Below are positions 35,701-47,909 of a stretch of 64,000 nt of DNA, piece by piece. Every line of letters begins with the position of its first letter. Positions within the stretch are counted from its first letter, which is position 1. This DNA is from Bigelowiella natans CCMP2755 (taxonomy: Eukaryota; Cercozoa; Chlorarachniophyceae), in assembly GCA_000320545.1 (NCBI GenBank), contig ADNK01000427.1, positions 239,001 through 303,000 of the forward strand, given 5' to 3'. The notes below the pieces were generated by a model. The model was not told the DNA's origin and searched no databases. It saw only the letters and a program-made list of their open reading frames with translations. The translations under genes and the position numbers were made by a program.

Positions 35701-38700
35701 TACCTGGGGCAGTCGGTACGTGTTACTCGAAGTCATGTATCAAACAAATCCTAATGGAATGACAATCATAGGTCGTGGGTGCGGAGCGTCCTCACAAAGG
35801 GCTTTATCATTTGAGTCATGTAATTCTATGATCTCGCACGAGATGTTGTTATGACCCATCTTTTTATCGAAGGTGTATACTATCACCATAACACGCCATA
35901 CTTCCAAGAAAGGTTGTCTTGAGAAATAAGTTGAATGAAAATTTGCTGCTAATCTTCTGCTTACCAAATTAACCGTAGATTCTTCGTACACTTGCCAGTC
36001 GATCCAGAAAACTACCATCTTTATTTGAAGGCATAAGCCGATCATTTTCAACATTACGTGATCGACACTAATTGTTGATCTTTTTAGTTCTTTCACTGTC
36101 CACGAGAGGAAGCAATGTATCCTATTGGTATCTGAATTCTAATGAGCAATGTCAAAAATGAAGGAATTCTAAGCACTACTCATGACAGGTTTCACGTACA
36201 TGAAATTCGGCGACAACGCCGAAATAGTTGAAGTAAGCTTTATAAATACATGACGGTATCATTGCTACCTTTTTAATGTCACATGTATTAAACACAGAAT
36301 GGGCATTACAAACTACCCGTGCTGAAGTATTCAAAGAAAAGTGGAAAGTGCACAGAATCGGTACGTTTTGTTATTTGTCATGAATTTTTGGCGGATGCTG
36401 ATTGATAAACACCTTCATCAGTCAAACTATCTTGCATTCGACCGAAAACTGGTGGACGACTTGAGCAATGGGTTTGATTTTCCAATTATGATTTTTTCCA
36501 TGATTTACACAAGTTCCATATATTTTGAAGGATATTCCGTATATCTACTGAGGTTGCGTCCGTTGCTATAGCACGAGATACATTGGTATGATCCAAGCTA
36601 AATTTGCAACATGTCGATGAAGTCTCCCACACCCGAAACCTCTCTACAGGTCACCGGCATGCTCCGGTTTTACAACCTTGAAAGAACGGGAAATCCTATG
36701 AGTAATTCTACTGAAACATTGATACCGTAACGAGTAAGCTTACTTCATTCTTGCTTCATTCCATCAGTTACTCCTGCTCGAGAAGTATACCAAGGGCTCA
36801 AGAAGCGAAAACTTGATTCAGTGGCCAAATGGATTGGAGGGTTTGTTCGGATACTAATTGTAGTTTGTGAACATGCTTTGATTCGCCTCATTTCCACCAT
36901 CGATGTCTTTCAAGGTTACTAAGCGCAACATTCTGTGTCATAAAAAATGCAGCTCATCAGGTCATGTGCAATCTTGATTGTGGAATGTGACCTAACAAGA
37001 TGTCTTTTTCAGCCTTTGCATCACGAGGCGGTGCTCTATCTCGCTTACGTGTGCAGTCAGGTGCATAATTTCCGATTTAAGCTGAATTAAATTCTGAATT
37101 TATTCACTCAATGAATCAGGACACGTTACTCCCACCCTCAAACGAGGAATTGAGGCAATGTTTAGGGTAAAAATTCATTCTGCGATCGATATTATGTTCT
37201 TTTTTGTCAGTTCTATCATTCTATTATTTTCTCTCAGGTATGGTACAAATTTGACCTCGAGTGCTGAAGATGTTCAATTACAAGTTCGCCATCACGTCAT
37301 CTCGTAAGAACCCCATCCAAAATCTTTGTATTGTTGGTGTTCTCTCTCTGAGATCGTTGTTTGGTTTCCAGACACGTGAAGTACATGATCGGGAAGCTAG
37401 GATCTGCGCCAGACGTTCAGGTTTACAATCAGTTACAAGAGAGAAATTTATTCTTAGTATTTCCACATCATCAGGCAGCGATAGTTATTTTGAAGCATTG
37501 GCAGTTCATTATATCTCTTCCTATTCTTGGTAAAGATAGAAAATGTTTCGTGTGGGAATTTATAAATGATATTTTCCGTTGCACAATTAGAATCTATGTC
37601 GGATTCGGATCCTCGATGGGTAATAACATACTCCTAACGCCGATTTGAATTTCTAAACATCACTGACTTGAAAACAAATTTATTCAGTTTGACATCTACG
37701 ACTTTATTCGAGGAGGTAACTAGCTCCCTAGGCCTTATTTGCATGAAATTTAAATTCTTCTCTTTGTTTATGTTCGTATTAGGGAGCTTGCTTTACAGTG
37801 TCGTTATGGCACTTGTGGATATGCCAACTCTCGAGGTTGTAAAATTGTTCCATATGTTTCAGAGAAGAATTCCTAAATTGTAAACTATATAATTCGGAAG
37901 GAGCATGACAGGAAGCTTTTGTCACCCCGCATTCACGAATTATTACGGACCTCGTCCCAGTTGATGAGAAAAGTAAGGAGAGACTATAATAAAAATCTAC
38001 TCGCACAAATGTAACATTTTAACTGTAGGTTACCTCTAACTTGGCAAATGCTACCAAGCCTCTTTTCCAGGTCAACGAACTATTATTATCACTCTCTCAA
38101 GCACAAATGATCTTCTCTTGCTCAATTTTCGATGTTTTGTTTCGTTAGTCTCTCCAAGAATGCATGCTAACTGGCCTCCCAAAGTGGCTTCGTATCGTCT
38201 CACCGTTGCTTACGACGGTAAATAATAGCGTCGAAATTGGAGTTGTAGCTTATTGTCACTGTTTGTCAATCAGGCCCAGTGTGTCTCCATCCTTCGTTTA
38301 TTCTGGGAACCCCTTTGCAGTTTCAATCGCGAAAAAATTGTTGGAGAGAGAACTTCGGAAAGATACTTTGAGTGTGTTGCAAGCTTGATGCCTCTGGTAA
38401 GCTCTAACGTATCATGTTTAAAATGTCGATGTGTCTGAGTTCGATCTTCCGTACAGGGGTTGATATCTCAAGTAGGACTGCGCACGCAAGTGCTTACAAC
38501 ACTGATTCCTACTATTAAAAGATTCCTCACAAAAAGCACTTTCAAGATCCAGGTTATTATCCTTCAAATGACTTCTCCAGTCAATTATCACCAATAGAAG
38601 AGAATATCGAATAATGCAAGCAATTTGTTCCCAGATCATCTGTGTTGACATTTTATCAAGAATATGTCCCACATTGGATGGAGGTATACGAATATCATAA

Positions 38701-41700
38701 GGATAATAAGTGCTCACATAATTACACATGGCATCATTCTTGCAGAAGGTGTTGCGAAGAATCAACTTCCTGATCAAAGTGACATCCTTCGTCAAATTGA
38801 TGAACTCAATCAACGGTACGCCGTGATATATCGACACTTTGTTTAAATGGCGTCGTTAATTACTTTCTCATTGCCGAATTTTTCATCCATTGTAGGAAAA
38901 AGCAAGCTGCATTAAATGAGGACTTTGTCGGAGCTCAACAAATCAAACAGAAGGTACGGCATTCATTATATCAACAGCGCTATTAACAGACTGTTTCTGT
39001 TTTGGCTTCCAAAGGTTGAGGAGCTTCAAAAATCTCTAGATGAGGAAAAAAAGGGGATGGTTGACGGCACGCGATTAAATTCTACTTTTATCAAGCAGGT
39101 TTCTTCGTTCCTTCATTCTTTACTGAGCAGTAGCACCATAATTGGGTGTATATTCAAATTAACCTCTTCATCATTATCATCATCGTCATCATCATTCCTA
39201 GTAGAACATTAGAAAGATCGATCTTTCCCAATTTTGTTGATTTCTTGATCACAAATGCAGATATCCGAGACTGTTCCTCTTCTCAATCATCTTGTACACG
39301 TTTTCAAGACTAATCAAGTGAATTTTGATAGTCAAATCCCTTACTCAAAGCAAAAAGTATGACAGTTCACCTATGGAACATGAGAATTAATATGGTTGAA
39401 TCAGAAGCATTTTAAATAGGTATTGGCTATACTTTCCACATGTTTAATATCGGTTTTCCATCTCGGAACCCAAAATGTGAAGGTATGTTTTGAACTCAAA
39501 ACGAGGAAGTACTTATACAGAATCGATGCTTTTGATAGGAGGCTGAATCTCCTCTTAGCAGGGCGTTCAAAAATGCTAATGTGGATGCAGTACTCCTAGG
39601 ACTTGAAACTCTGTCGGATGAAAAAAAAAATAATCATAAAAACGACCCAAAGCTAGCGATGCAAGCCGTGCTGTTCCAGTGCACAGGTCCAGCCATTTAA
39701 TTCGAGATCCTGAACATCTTATTCTTGATGCGGCAATTTTCAGAGGTTGCCTTGGGATTTATGAAGCAGTCTTGTTTCGACGGCTACTGGGTTCAGGTCT
39801 CATACTTCCAAATGCACTACAAGAATTGACATGATGTCGGTTTCTCGTTCAATTATTAAATCGACTGCTCATTTTGCAGCTACGACTCCTCGAATTGCGA
39901 TTCGCAGTCCAAGTCCTTAGAGAGGCTAGGTACAAAACGCTCAATCTGTGTTTTCACAGCCGATATCTCGAATAATGTATTATTTTGGCAGATCTTTCTG
40001 GGAGACCCATGTGGATTCTACTCGCTCGAGATTTAGACGTAATGTTCACTATGTATCATTGCTAACTTCTCGCTGTAACCATGTAAATGTTGTAGGGCGA
40101 TTTTGGCAACTTGCAAATGCTATTTTGTCAACGCAAGACGTAGAGTATGGGTAATATGTACGATCCATATGTGGACCAAATTGAAATTAAAATGGAGCTT
40201 CTTTTCATCAATATTCAAAGAGCTTTACCAGATACTCGCGTAAGATTCACCTGTGGCTATGTGGACACCTTAGTTGCAAATGTTCTTCATGATCTTCGTA
40301 ATATTGATTTATCAAAAATATTTTTGTAGCTTCATATATTCCTGATTGCTTTTTAACATTAAGGTGTAACTGTAATGAAGTTGGAACCCTCGAAGTATGT
40401 GAAAATGGGGGACATTCTTCTGCCATCAGTATATACTTCGTTTGTATACATATAATGCAACTCCTTTAATTATCTGGAATATCCTATTCCCGTAGATTGT
40501 CGACATCGTACGTTCCCGACGCCAAAATGTGTCCAATTTAGGTTTATGTTTTATTTATTTTGTAAATGTGAATAAGGAAAGTATATAGAAGTATTAGTTT
40601 CGGTAACATGTTGATTACTTACGTTACAGGCTCTGAGATGCTATTTCAGTTGATGTTGCGATGCTGGAAAGCCCAGGAATCTTTGTTGCGTCTCGAAAAC
40701 ATAACTGGAGCTTACGTAAAAAGATACCAAATATGCATCAGTTTGTTTGAATCCGGTGAAGATTTTATTTTCCGAACCCATTATTGATTTCTCGAAGGTT
40801 TATCGAGTGGTTACGGATACCTGCAAACCGAAGAAAACGAGAAACGCGTCTTCAATGTAAATTTAGAAGACACACATTTAAATCCGAGGCATTGATTGAT
40901 AAAGTCACAAATTTCTCCTGATTTGATGCTTTCATATCAGGGTGGATTTGCGAGTTGAAGCGCCTGATATTTATCGCTACGAGCAGGTCTTTATTTCTCA
41001 GCCACATCGAGTTAATATGTAGTGGTGACTTGCCTCATATGTAGGTGTTCACAACGAGACTCAAAAAGGATTTGGATCGACAAATCGAAGTGAAGATAAC
41101 TTATTAATTCTAAGAATGTCAACCAACAATAGCCATTCATCTTCTTTATGGTAAAACTTATGAATACTACTATGTACAAGGATGGCTCCATAAATGACTT
41201 ATCCTTCGTAAGCGCTTGCGACGGTAATGTAATTTGATGCCATTTAACCTCGGCTAACCTTTCTACTTTCAGATTTCTTCCAACGCACATCACTTCTCTT
41301 CAATAATCTTTATGAGGTTGAGACTACAGAAAAGGTAAAGACTCCGCTTTACCACAATTTGAGTTCAATCCTTACCTACAACTCTCCCCCCCAGAAAGCT
41401 ACGAACGAAGATCGACTTGTAGATGTCCTCCTCTCCATTATTGGTATGCTACTCCATGGTCCATTTTGTAAGCATTCTCAGTTGCAACAATGCTTTAGTC
41501 TCGTTTCAGACAACCGGAAACAAGGCCCTATTCGAGATTTATGCGTAATGATTTTCTAAGAAACATAGTTCGCGGGAGTGTTGATCCTTCTATCATATTT
41601 GCATTTCAGAAATACTCTCCGTGAGCTTCATGAATCGGTTGACATACACATAAGGACCAGATGATTATACATTGCCCATCTAATTGACTTCTGTTTAATC

Positions 41701-44385
41701 ACACGGCACAGATGCGCAATTTCTTAGAACTTGGATATTCGTTAATGCTCCATGCAGACAGTCTTGGTACATTCAGTTCTTATCTCTTTCCTCTTTGATC
41801 ATGAACAGCAATTTTAATGCAAGAAAAATCTATCTCCCACCTAGGTTGGAGCAATAAAACGCTTAAAGGTTAAATCGTCTTCCACATTTTATTAGTGAAT
41901 TTTCTCCAACAGATTTCTGATGTGATGTAAAGTAATCGGATCACTCCCCAGTGAAACGGAGACCACTCGGCACTTCGGTCTCTTACAAAAGGTAAATTTG
42001 GATTCAAACGAGTACCGCATGAGAGCTTGGTAGCCATGTGGTTAATATTAACATTATCGAACAAATATTATAGTTTGTGCTTTTATATGATTAGGCCAAA
42101 GACATTTTCTCCGGTGTCGGTTTCTACGGAAAATGTGCTGAGATATCTGGCAAATTAGCAGAGTCGCAGCGTACAACATTCTACAATATTCCGGCACTGT
42201 GCGACGAGCTAAAGCTGCAGGTGCTAATGCTAATGCTAATGCAACCGCCAGGAAAACCTTCATAGGAATATTTTAATTCGATTTTATGGACTTAGGCTCA
42301 ATACTACAAAAATATTATCCAAGCTGACACTATCTATCCAAAGTAAAATCCTGCAACCACTGGAGTGTATTAGTGTGAAAAGTCAACGATCGCAACAATA
42401 GGTACTATCTTGCAAGCTACTCTGGTTCCACAGCTTTTAATGAAGAAGTTAAGAATCGGTACCAACAGTATGTTTGGTGACGGTCCCGTCTTTAAAAACA
42501 TCATTTAATGTTACTTAGGTCATTCATTTATCGTTCATGGCTTTCATATCGTGAGTTCTGTAAGAAATTGCAGGAGAAACACCCCAGAGCAAGTATCAAT
42601 CGAATCCTAGCTATCAAGTCGTTTACGTATAATTACACATATTTTCTTTGGCTATCACTATCATTAGAAATCCAAAAGAATACTGGCGATAAATTTAAGG
42701 ATTCAGGGAATCAGACAGAGTATGCATTCAGTGCGCAGTAAAGTGTGTTACTCTCTGACATAGTCTACTTTCCAGACAAATGGTCGGTGTGACGACTGTC
42801 TTCACTTCTTCTTTGCAGAAAGTTGAGGGTTTGTACCGACACAATAGTTCACGAGTGTTTGTTTGTGATTTACATTAGTTTTGACATAACATATCCTAGG
42901 CAAACAGGATAGCTGGGATACTTCTGAGATGAACGAAAGGTAACTCAAATCATAAATCGCTGACCTTCTTTCTAGGATACATAAAATAATCCGATCATTC
43001 TGCGATTTTACCTTTAGATATAAGCAGTATCTGAAGAAAACAAACGTTCAAGCTTTCACTTTCAAGCGTACTTACGCCGCAAATGCTCCTGAGGTATTGC
43101 ATTGGGTTCTATATAGATGAATCTGAGAAAAGGTTGGGTATATTATAATTACAGGTGACTACTCTTATGAGGCAACACGGAACCGACAATATGGGATTGG
43201 GAGATGAAGGATCATTCGTCAAATCAACTCTGCATCCGAACATGTGCGTTGTGCAAACCTTTGTTCTCACTGAGGAAGCTTTTCCGTGTGCAAGGAGGCG
43301 TGTGCCAGTAGTGTCCCGAACCAATAAACTTCTCAGCCCTCTGCAGGTTATGAACCTTTTGACATATACACAAAGTTGGTGACATGTAAAAGTCAAGAAA
43401 TTCTATTTCTACAAAGAAAATATGTATTAATTTAGGCTGCACTGGTCTCCATAAATGAAAAAAATGAGCAAATACTGGAAGCAACAAAGCAACTAGCACT
43501 TGCTCAGTTCTCATCGGCAGAGGTCAGACCATTCTTTAAAGTTTCTGATTTATTTTTATACTATATTATCCGTCCACAGTCCAAAGTAGGCACATCCCGT
43601 CTCATAGAGCAGTTGTCTCAACACTTGAATGGTATCATAAATAAGTTTTCACACTTATTTCGTTTAACAATGATAACTTGTTCTAGGAACTATTGATACT
43701 GGAGCTCAGGAAGGTGAATTAATTCTATCATGCCTATACGATGATAACAAATCAAGTCCCCCTTTTATGGTGGAGAGCTACCAGAAAAGGGAGATTGTGA
43801 CTGTTCAAAAACTATTACTAATCTTAGTTACATAAACGGACTGTCGACGTCACCAACCTACAAGCATGTAATCTGAAATGTTTTCCCAATGATCAGGAAT
43901 TCGTGGTTACATTCGCTCGTTTCTTGAGTCAGATTACCTTGATAAACAACCTGCAGACGGGAAGGTGTTGCAGCGTTGTAGCAGCAGCGAAGGAGCTGCC
44001 ATCATTACATGATATATTCTTAATCACAGACTATCGTAGAGCTGAAAGTACAAATGAAAACACAAACTAAACTCCTTGATAAGGTTAATATCACGCTATA
44101 TGTTATAATGGGTTATATCTTTACATTTTTCAACCAACGATGTTCACTATCAGGGGCTGGCACTCTTCGGAGAACATTGTGGGGAACAGCTAAAGCCGAT
44201 GCACAATCACTTGCTTGTCATGCTAGCAAAGGTGGTCTATGCTCATTTGTTATGAATTTAAATCCCGATAAAAATTATTTTTTGCGGATTAGTTGACAAA
44301 GGATGTTGCTGTGGCAATTCACTCAAGCGATAAACGTTATCTTCCTCGCCGTCAGAATACAGCATCACTTGCAGCCAGTAAGTAA
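32724..44385 (+). CDS. DOCK-family guanine nucleotide exchange factor
   Basis: DOCK proteins activate Rac/Cdc42-type GTPases through a DHR-2 domain and bind membrane lipids through DHR-1. The gene spans about 11.6 kb with dozens of short exons. Exon 1 is 32724-32866 (starts MEEQPPLLSQLHGRSS) and joins in phase to an exon from 32953 rich in Pro/Ser/Gln. Family signatures in order: VFASVYSGKLKRFISEEFF (33690), DELYLILRVY (33970), RRPCGVAILDLPP (34240), a Ser-rich region (34840-34930), the DHR-1 C2 domain KKAAKNILVRAQLCSDVTRE (35636) with YYHHNTPYFQE (35880) and LPVDPENYHLY, helical repeats through 36300-41600, and DHR-2 with VGFYGK (42115), EEAFPCARRRVPVV (43276), GTIDTGAQEGE (43687) and FGEHCGEQLKPMHNHLL (44165). 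The last exon ends AASK with stop TAA at 44383-44385. Many individual exon borders remain unresolved. No SH3 domain was recognised. Introns here lack the long microsatellites of neighbouring genes. Confidence 0.9.
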
Positions 44386-45635
44386 ATCATTATAAACTCA
44401 TGTGCTACATTTCGTCGTATTTTTATGTTGATGCTCTCTCTTGTACACGTGTACATCGTATTTAATTAGGTTCTGCAAGCATCATGCGCAGTAGCGTTTC
44501 CTTCGTAACGTGACAACCCTTTAAATGCATTCGCATACGTCTAAAGTTGACGTCTTCAGCATAAGACTTTTGCTCGCACCTGCATTTCCGCCCAGCACAA
44601 TAGCCTTATATTTTAACTGATTTGCAAATAATGAGTAGGTTTGATTGTCTTACATTTGCTTGACAGTCAATTTTGGAATATACACAACGCTGTCGATGAT
44701 ATTAGATAATAGCCTCTAACTCTATTCTGACAAGTAAGTCCAAAGCATGTACATAGCATCAAATTCGACGCTGCTGCTTCACGTTTGAAACTCAAATCTT
44801 CAAACATCATATGTGGTGCTAGACAAAGCAACCCCGCAGTAATTTGCTGCATTCTGTTTAATTTGCAGTCATAGCTTATTAGCTTACTCGAGGGTGTACA
44901 TGCGTGCGCGGCGTGTCGCACTAGATCTAAGTAGCCACATGGGTGTAGAGATAGCAGTGCTATGCGCGCGGCTTCAGCTGTGAAGATGCTAGAGACATGT
45001 AGAGGTTGCCGTAACGAGGCCTTTCTAGCTTTGTGCATTGTGTAATCTAGCATTGGACTTCTAGACATGACTAGATGAGAACGCTAGAATGCAGCGACGC
45101 ACAGACGCATCGTCTGTCTCTATAGGTCTGTGCATGTAGACACAACTAGATGTGACGACTGATGCATGTCTGCAGCAGCAATCTAAGCAATGCATTGCGA
45201 TGCGCTCGATGGTCAAGCAGTCTAGCAGTCTAGCAGTCTAGCAGTGTCTACGAACGTACATGCTAGTATGCTCTAGTGCTGCCTAGTGCACGTTGTGTTT
45301 AATTGTCTGGACACATCTTGTGACACATGCTATGTAACACTATCTATAGCGCACTGGCATGCTAGCATGGCGCTTGCAGCAATACGATGAGCGCACTTAC
45401 GTGTAGTCTAGCTAGCTAGTAGTCACGGCTCACGCCTAGACGTATGACGGTTGTCTTAAATGAAAAACATGCAGCGCGGTTGCTAGCTTGGAATGCCATG
45501 CTCATGATCTCGATGATAATGATAGTGTGCGCTGGTACAAGAGCACCGAAGCGGGCCGCAATTTTATGTAGTTTTTGCACATTTGAGTGCATGTAAAAAC
45601 TTAAATTTTAAACTAATGAAATAACGAGTATTCTC
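44386..45635. other. Intergenic island between convergent DOCK and PCGF genes
   Basis: No supported exon. Very dense in CTAG, TGCATG, GCTAGC and GCATGC words from about 44880 to 45480, including an 8-bp tandem repeat at about 45214-45243. Confidence 0.6.
45214..45243. repeat. Short tandem repeat, 8-bp unit containing TCTAG
   Basis: Three and a half tandem copies of AGTCTAGC within the CTAG-rich spacer. Confidence 0.8.
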
Positions 45636-46972
45636 CTAGACTATGCGGCTGCTACTGCCGTTCGCTCGGTAATACAATATCAGATTTTTGTCTGTTTCAT
45701 GCCATCGTGTCTTCTTGATAAACTCCAATGTGTGGTCGTTGCCTAACACCTCGTCCTGACAGGTCAACTCGATCTAATGAACCCAAAGTAAAATAACATC
45801 AAATGATATCAGACAAAATCCAGCGGCATTACTACAACTACTACTGCTGCTGCTTCCAACCATCTGCTAACTTCTGTTCTATAAGAAACATAAATTGCTG
45901 CAATCATGCAGGCACATATGTTGTGTATTGGAGTTTGAGGAGGGAGGAGGAGAATAGGGAGAGGGGGGGTTGCACAGCTACGAAATCGATATGAGAATGA
46001 CATAAAATGCCTAAAAAATAGAGTGAGAAGAAGAAGAAGAGATTGCTGTTGGAATCTTCATTACTTCATAATGATCATCATCATCGTCATCATCATCATC
46101 ATCATCAATGAGCATACATCCTCGTAGTGGTTGAGCTTCAGTTTCATCGCAAGATACTTCTTTAGATGTTTCACTGTCACTTTGGGGGATGATCGGAGCC
46201 ATGGCTTCCCCAGCTTCTTCATACTTGGCCCGGAAGATGATGAAGAGGAAGAAGAAGATGCGGCGGCAGCTGCAGTATGCTTTTCGCTATGATCAGTGTG
46301 CGTAGTAGAGAAATATAGTCAGTATGATGGGATTCTGCTGCATCATCACCCGCAGCAAACTAATAAAGCTTTGTATCTATATAATCGGCAGCTGCTAGTA
46401 GCAGGCACTAGCTACGTCAGCTGCTTGCAATAGTAATGAAGAATAATTATTATTATTAATAATAATAATAATAATAATAATGATGACGACAACGACAACG
46501 ACAACGACGATGTCGCCACACCTGATGGCTCTGAGCTCAAATGTGAGATAGATCCTTGGCGTGATCGCCTTCTTCTGCGTCAGATTGCTGTCGTTCTCCC
46601 TACTGTCGGTTTGGCCTCCACCGCTTGCTCGAGAAGGACTTTTGGCAGCGCCGCCACCGTTAGGAGGAGACGTGGCTCTTGTGTGCGTCCCTGCTTCACG
46701 ACCACCATCTTTACTGTCAGCCCCCCCTTCAGCTATCGAGAGTCAAACGAGACGAAGGCCAGAAGGGAGAAGGGGAAAAGAGGGGGGCTTTAGATGATTG
46801 ATGGGGAAATTCTTTGGATGTACTAAAGAAAAAGAGAGTTGATCGATTAGATAGTGAGAGGTGGCCAATGACCTGAGGAAGAGGTTGCTGCCGCCTTGTT
46901 TTCCGCATCAATCTTTTTGAAATGAGGCATCAACAGATCGACGATGTTCTGCTTTGTCCGATCAAACCTGAT

Positions 46973-47018
<46 letters not shown>

Positions 47019-47909
47019 ACGCACGCACACGGAGGACACATCTGATACTGTTTTTGTGCTCTGGGAAGAAGAAAATACAACGCTACCTGACGTGATTTTT
47101 CATCGGCTCTGCATTCATTAGGTTGCAGTGACAAATCGGGCAGTCCGACTTCTTCTGTGTCCCGACACGGTCATCCCGGGTGAGCAGATAATTGTACAAA
47201 CACACTTTGCAAACTACGATGAAAGAGCAACGACAAAGAATGCAACAAGGATGTGAAGGTACAGCAACTTTGATGAGGAGATTATCGTGATTTGACCGCA
47301 ACGAAAACTTTACTCCCCCACGATTCACACATCTCCTTCTTACATCTCCCTCTTCTATTCTGTATCGCAATTCCTGATCTTTTGGTTATGTAGTACAGTT
47401 TATTACATGTGTGGAGACATTCCATGATTGTGTGCGCTTCTCGGAAGTATCCGTTGCAGAGTTTGCATGTAAGGTACTCATTCATGTCGGCTAGTTTAAA
47501 CGAGATCTAATGAACACAACAGTATCATTAATTCGTGGAAAACGATGCGACGTGAGAGCCGATGTGGTGTAAGAACCTCTCGCGCATCTGTGATCGGCTG
47601 TACGTGGCCAGCTTCATCGTCCTCATCTTCATCTTCATCATCGTCATCATCTTCATCTTCATCGTCGTCATCATTATCCGCAGACTCATTGGTCTTGGCG
47701 GTAACATCTTCCTCCATTTGTGCTCCTCCCCCATTACCAGATGACGACGACGGCAGGGCTGCTTTTTCCTCGGGTTCCATATCCATGGCCATGCTGCTGG
47801 AAGCGGGGGCCTCCGATACTTGTTGTACGGTAGAGTGGCCCTGCTCTGTCTCATCCTCGGTTTCCATTTTTGATGGAACCTCCTTAGCCTCCTCGCCTGT
47901 TTCCGCCAT
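45636..47909 (-). CDS. Polycomb-group RING finger protein (PCGF type) with RAWUL domain
   Basis: PCGF proteins pair with RING1/RING2-type E3 ligases in Polycomb repressive complex 1, which monoubiquitinates histone H2A. Seven exons, 47909-47577, 47506-47407, 47213-47087, 46967-46873, 46732-46522, 46286-46118 and 45773-45636, join with all phases matching into 390 residues. Seen: an acidic Asp/Glu-rich N-terminus (about residues 60-100); a C3HC4 RING, CKLCNGYFREAHTIMECLHT then FCKVCLYN and CPICHCNL; the conserved post-RING segment VRFDRTKQNIVDLLMPHF; a Ser/Gly-rich linker; and a split C-terminal ubiquitin-like RAWUL domain, KVTVKHLKKYLAMKLKL joined to IELTCQDEVLGNDHTLEFI and ILYYR. The start ATG at 47909 is in frame, with a possible earlier one at 47891's frame not needed. 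Length and order match metazoan PCGFs and plant DRIP-like proteins. Presence in a protist implies a PRC1-like complex. Very confident. Confidence 0.95.
46974..47013. repeat. (CA)n microsatellite in PCGF intron
   Basis: CA tract immediately upstream of exon 4 on the minus strand; read in that direction it forms a GT-rich run before the acceptor. Confidence 0.9.
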
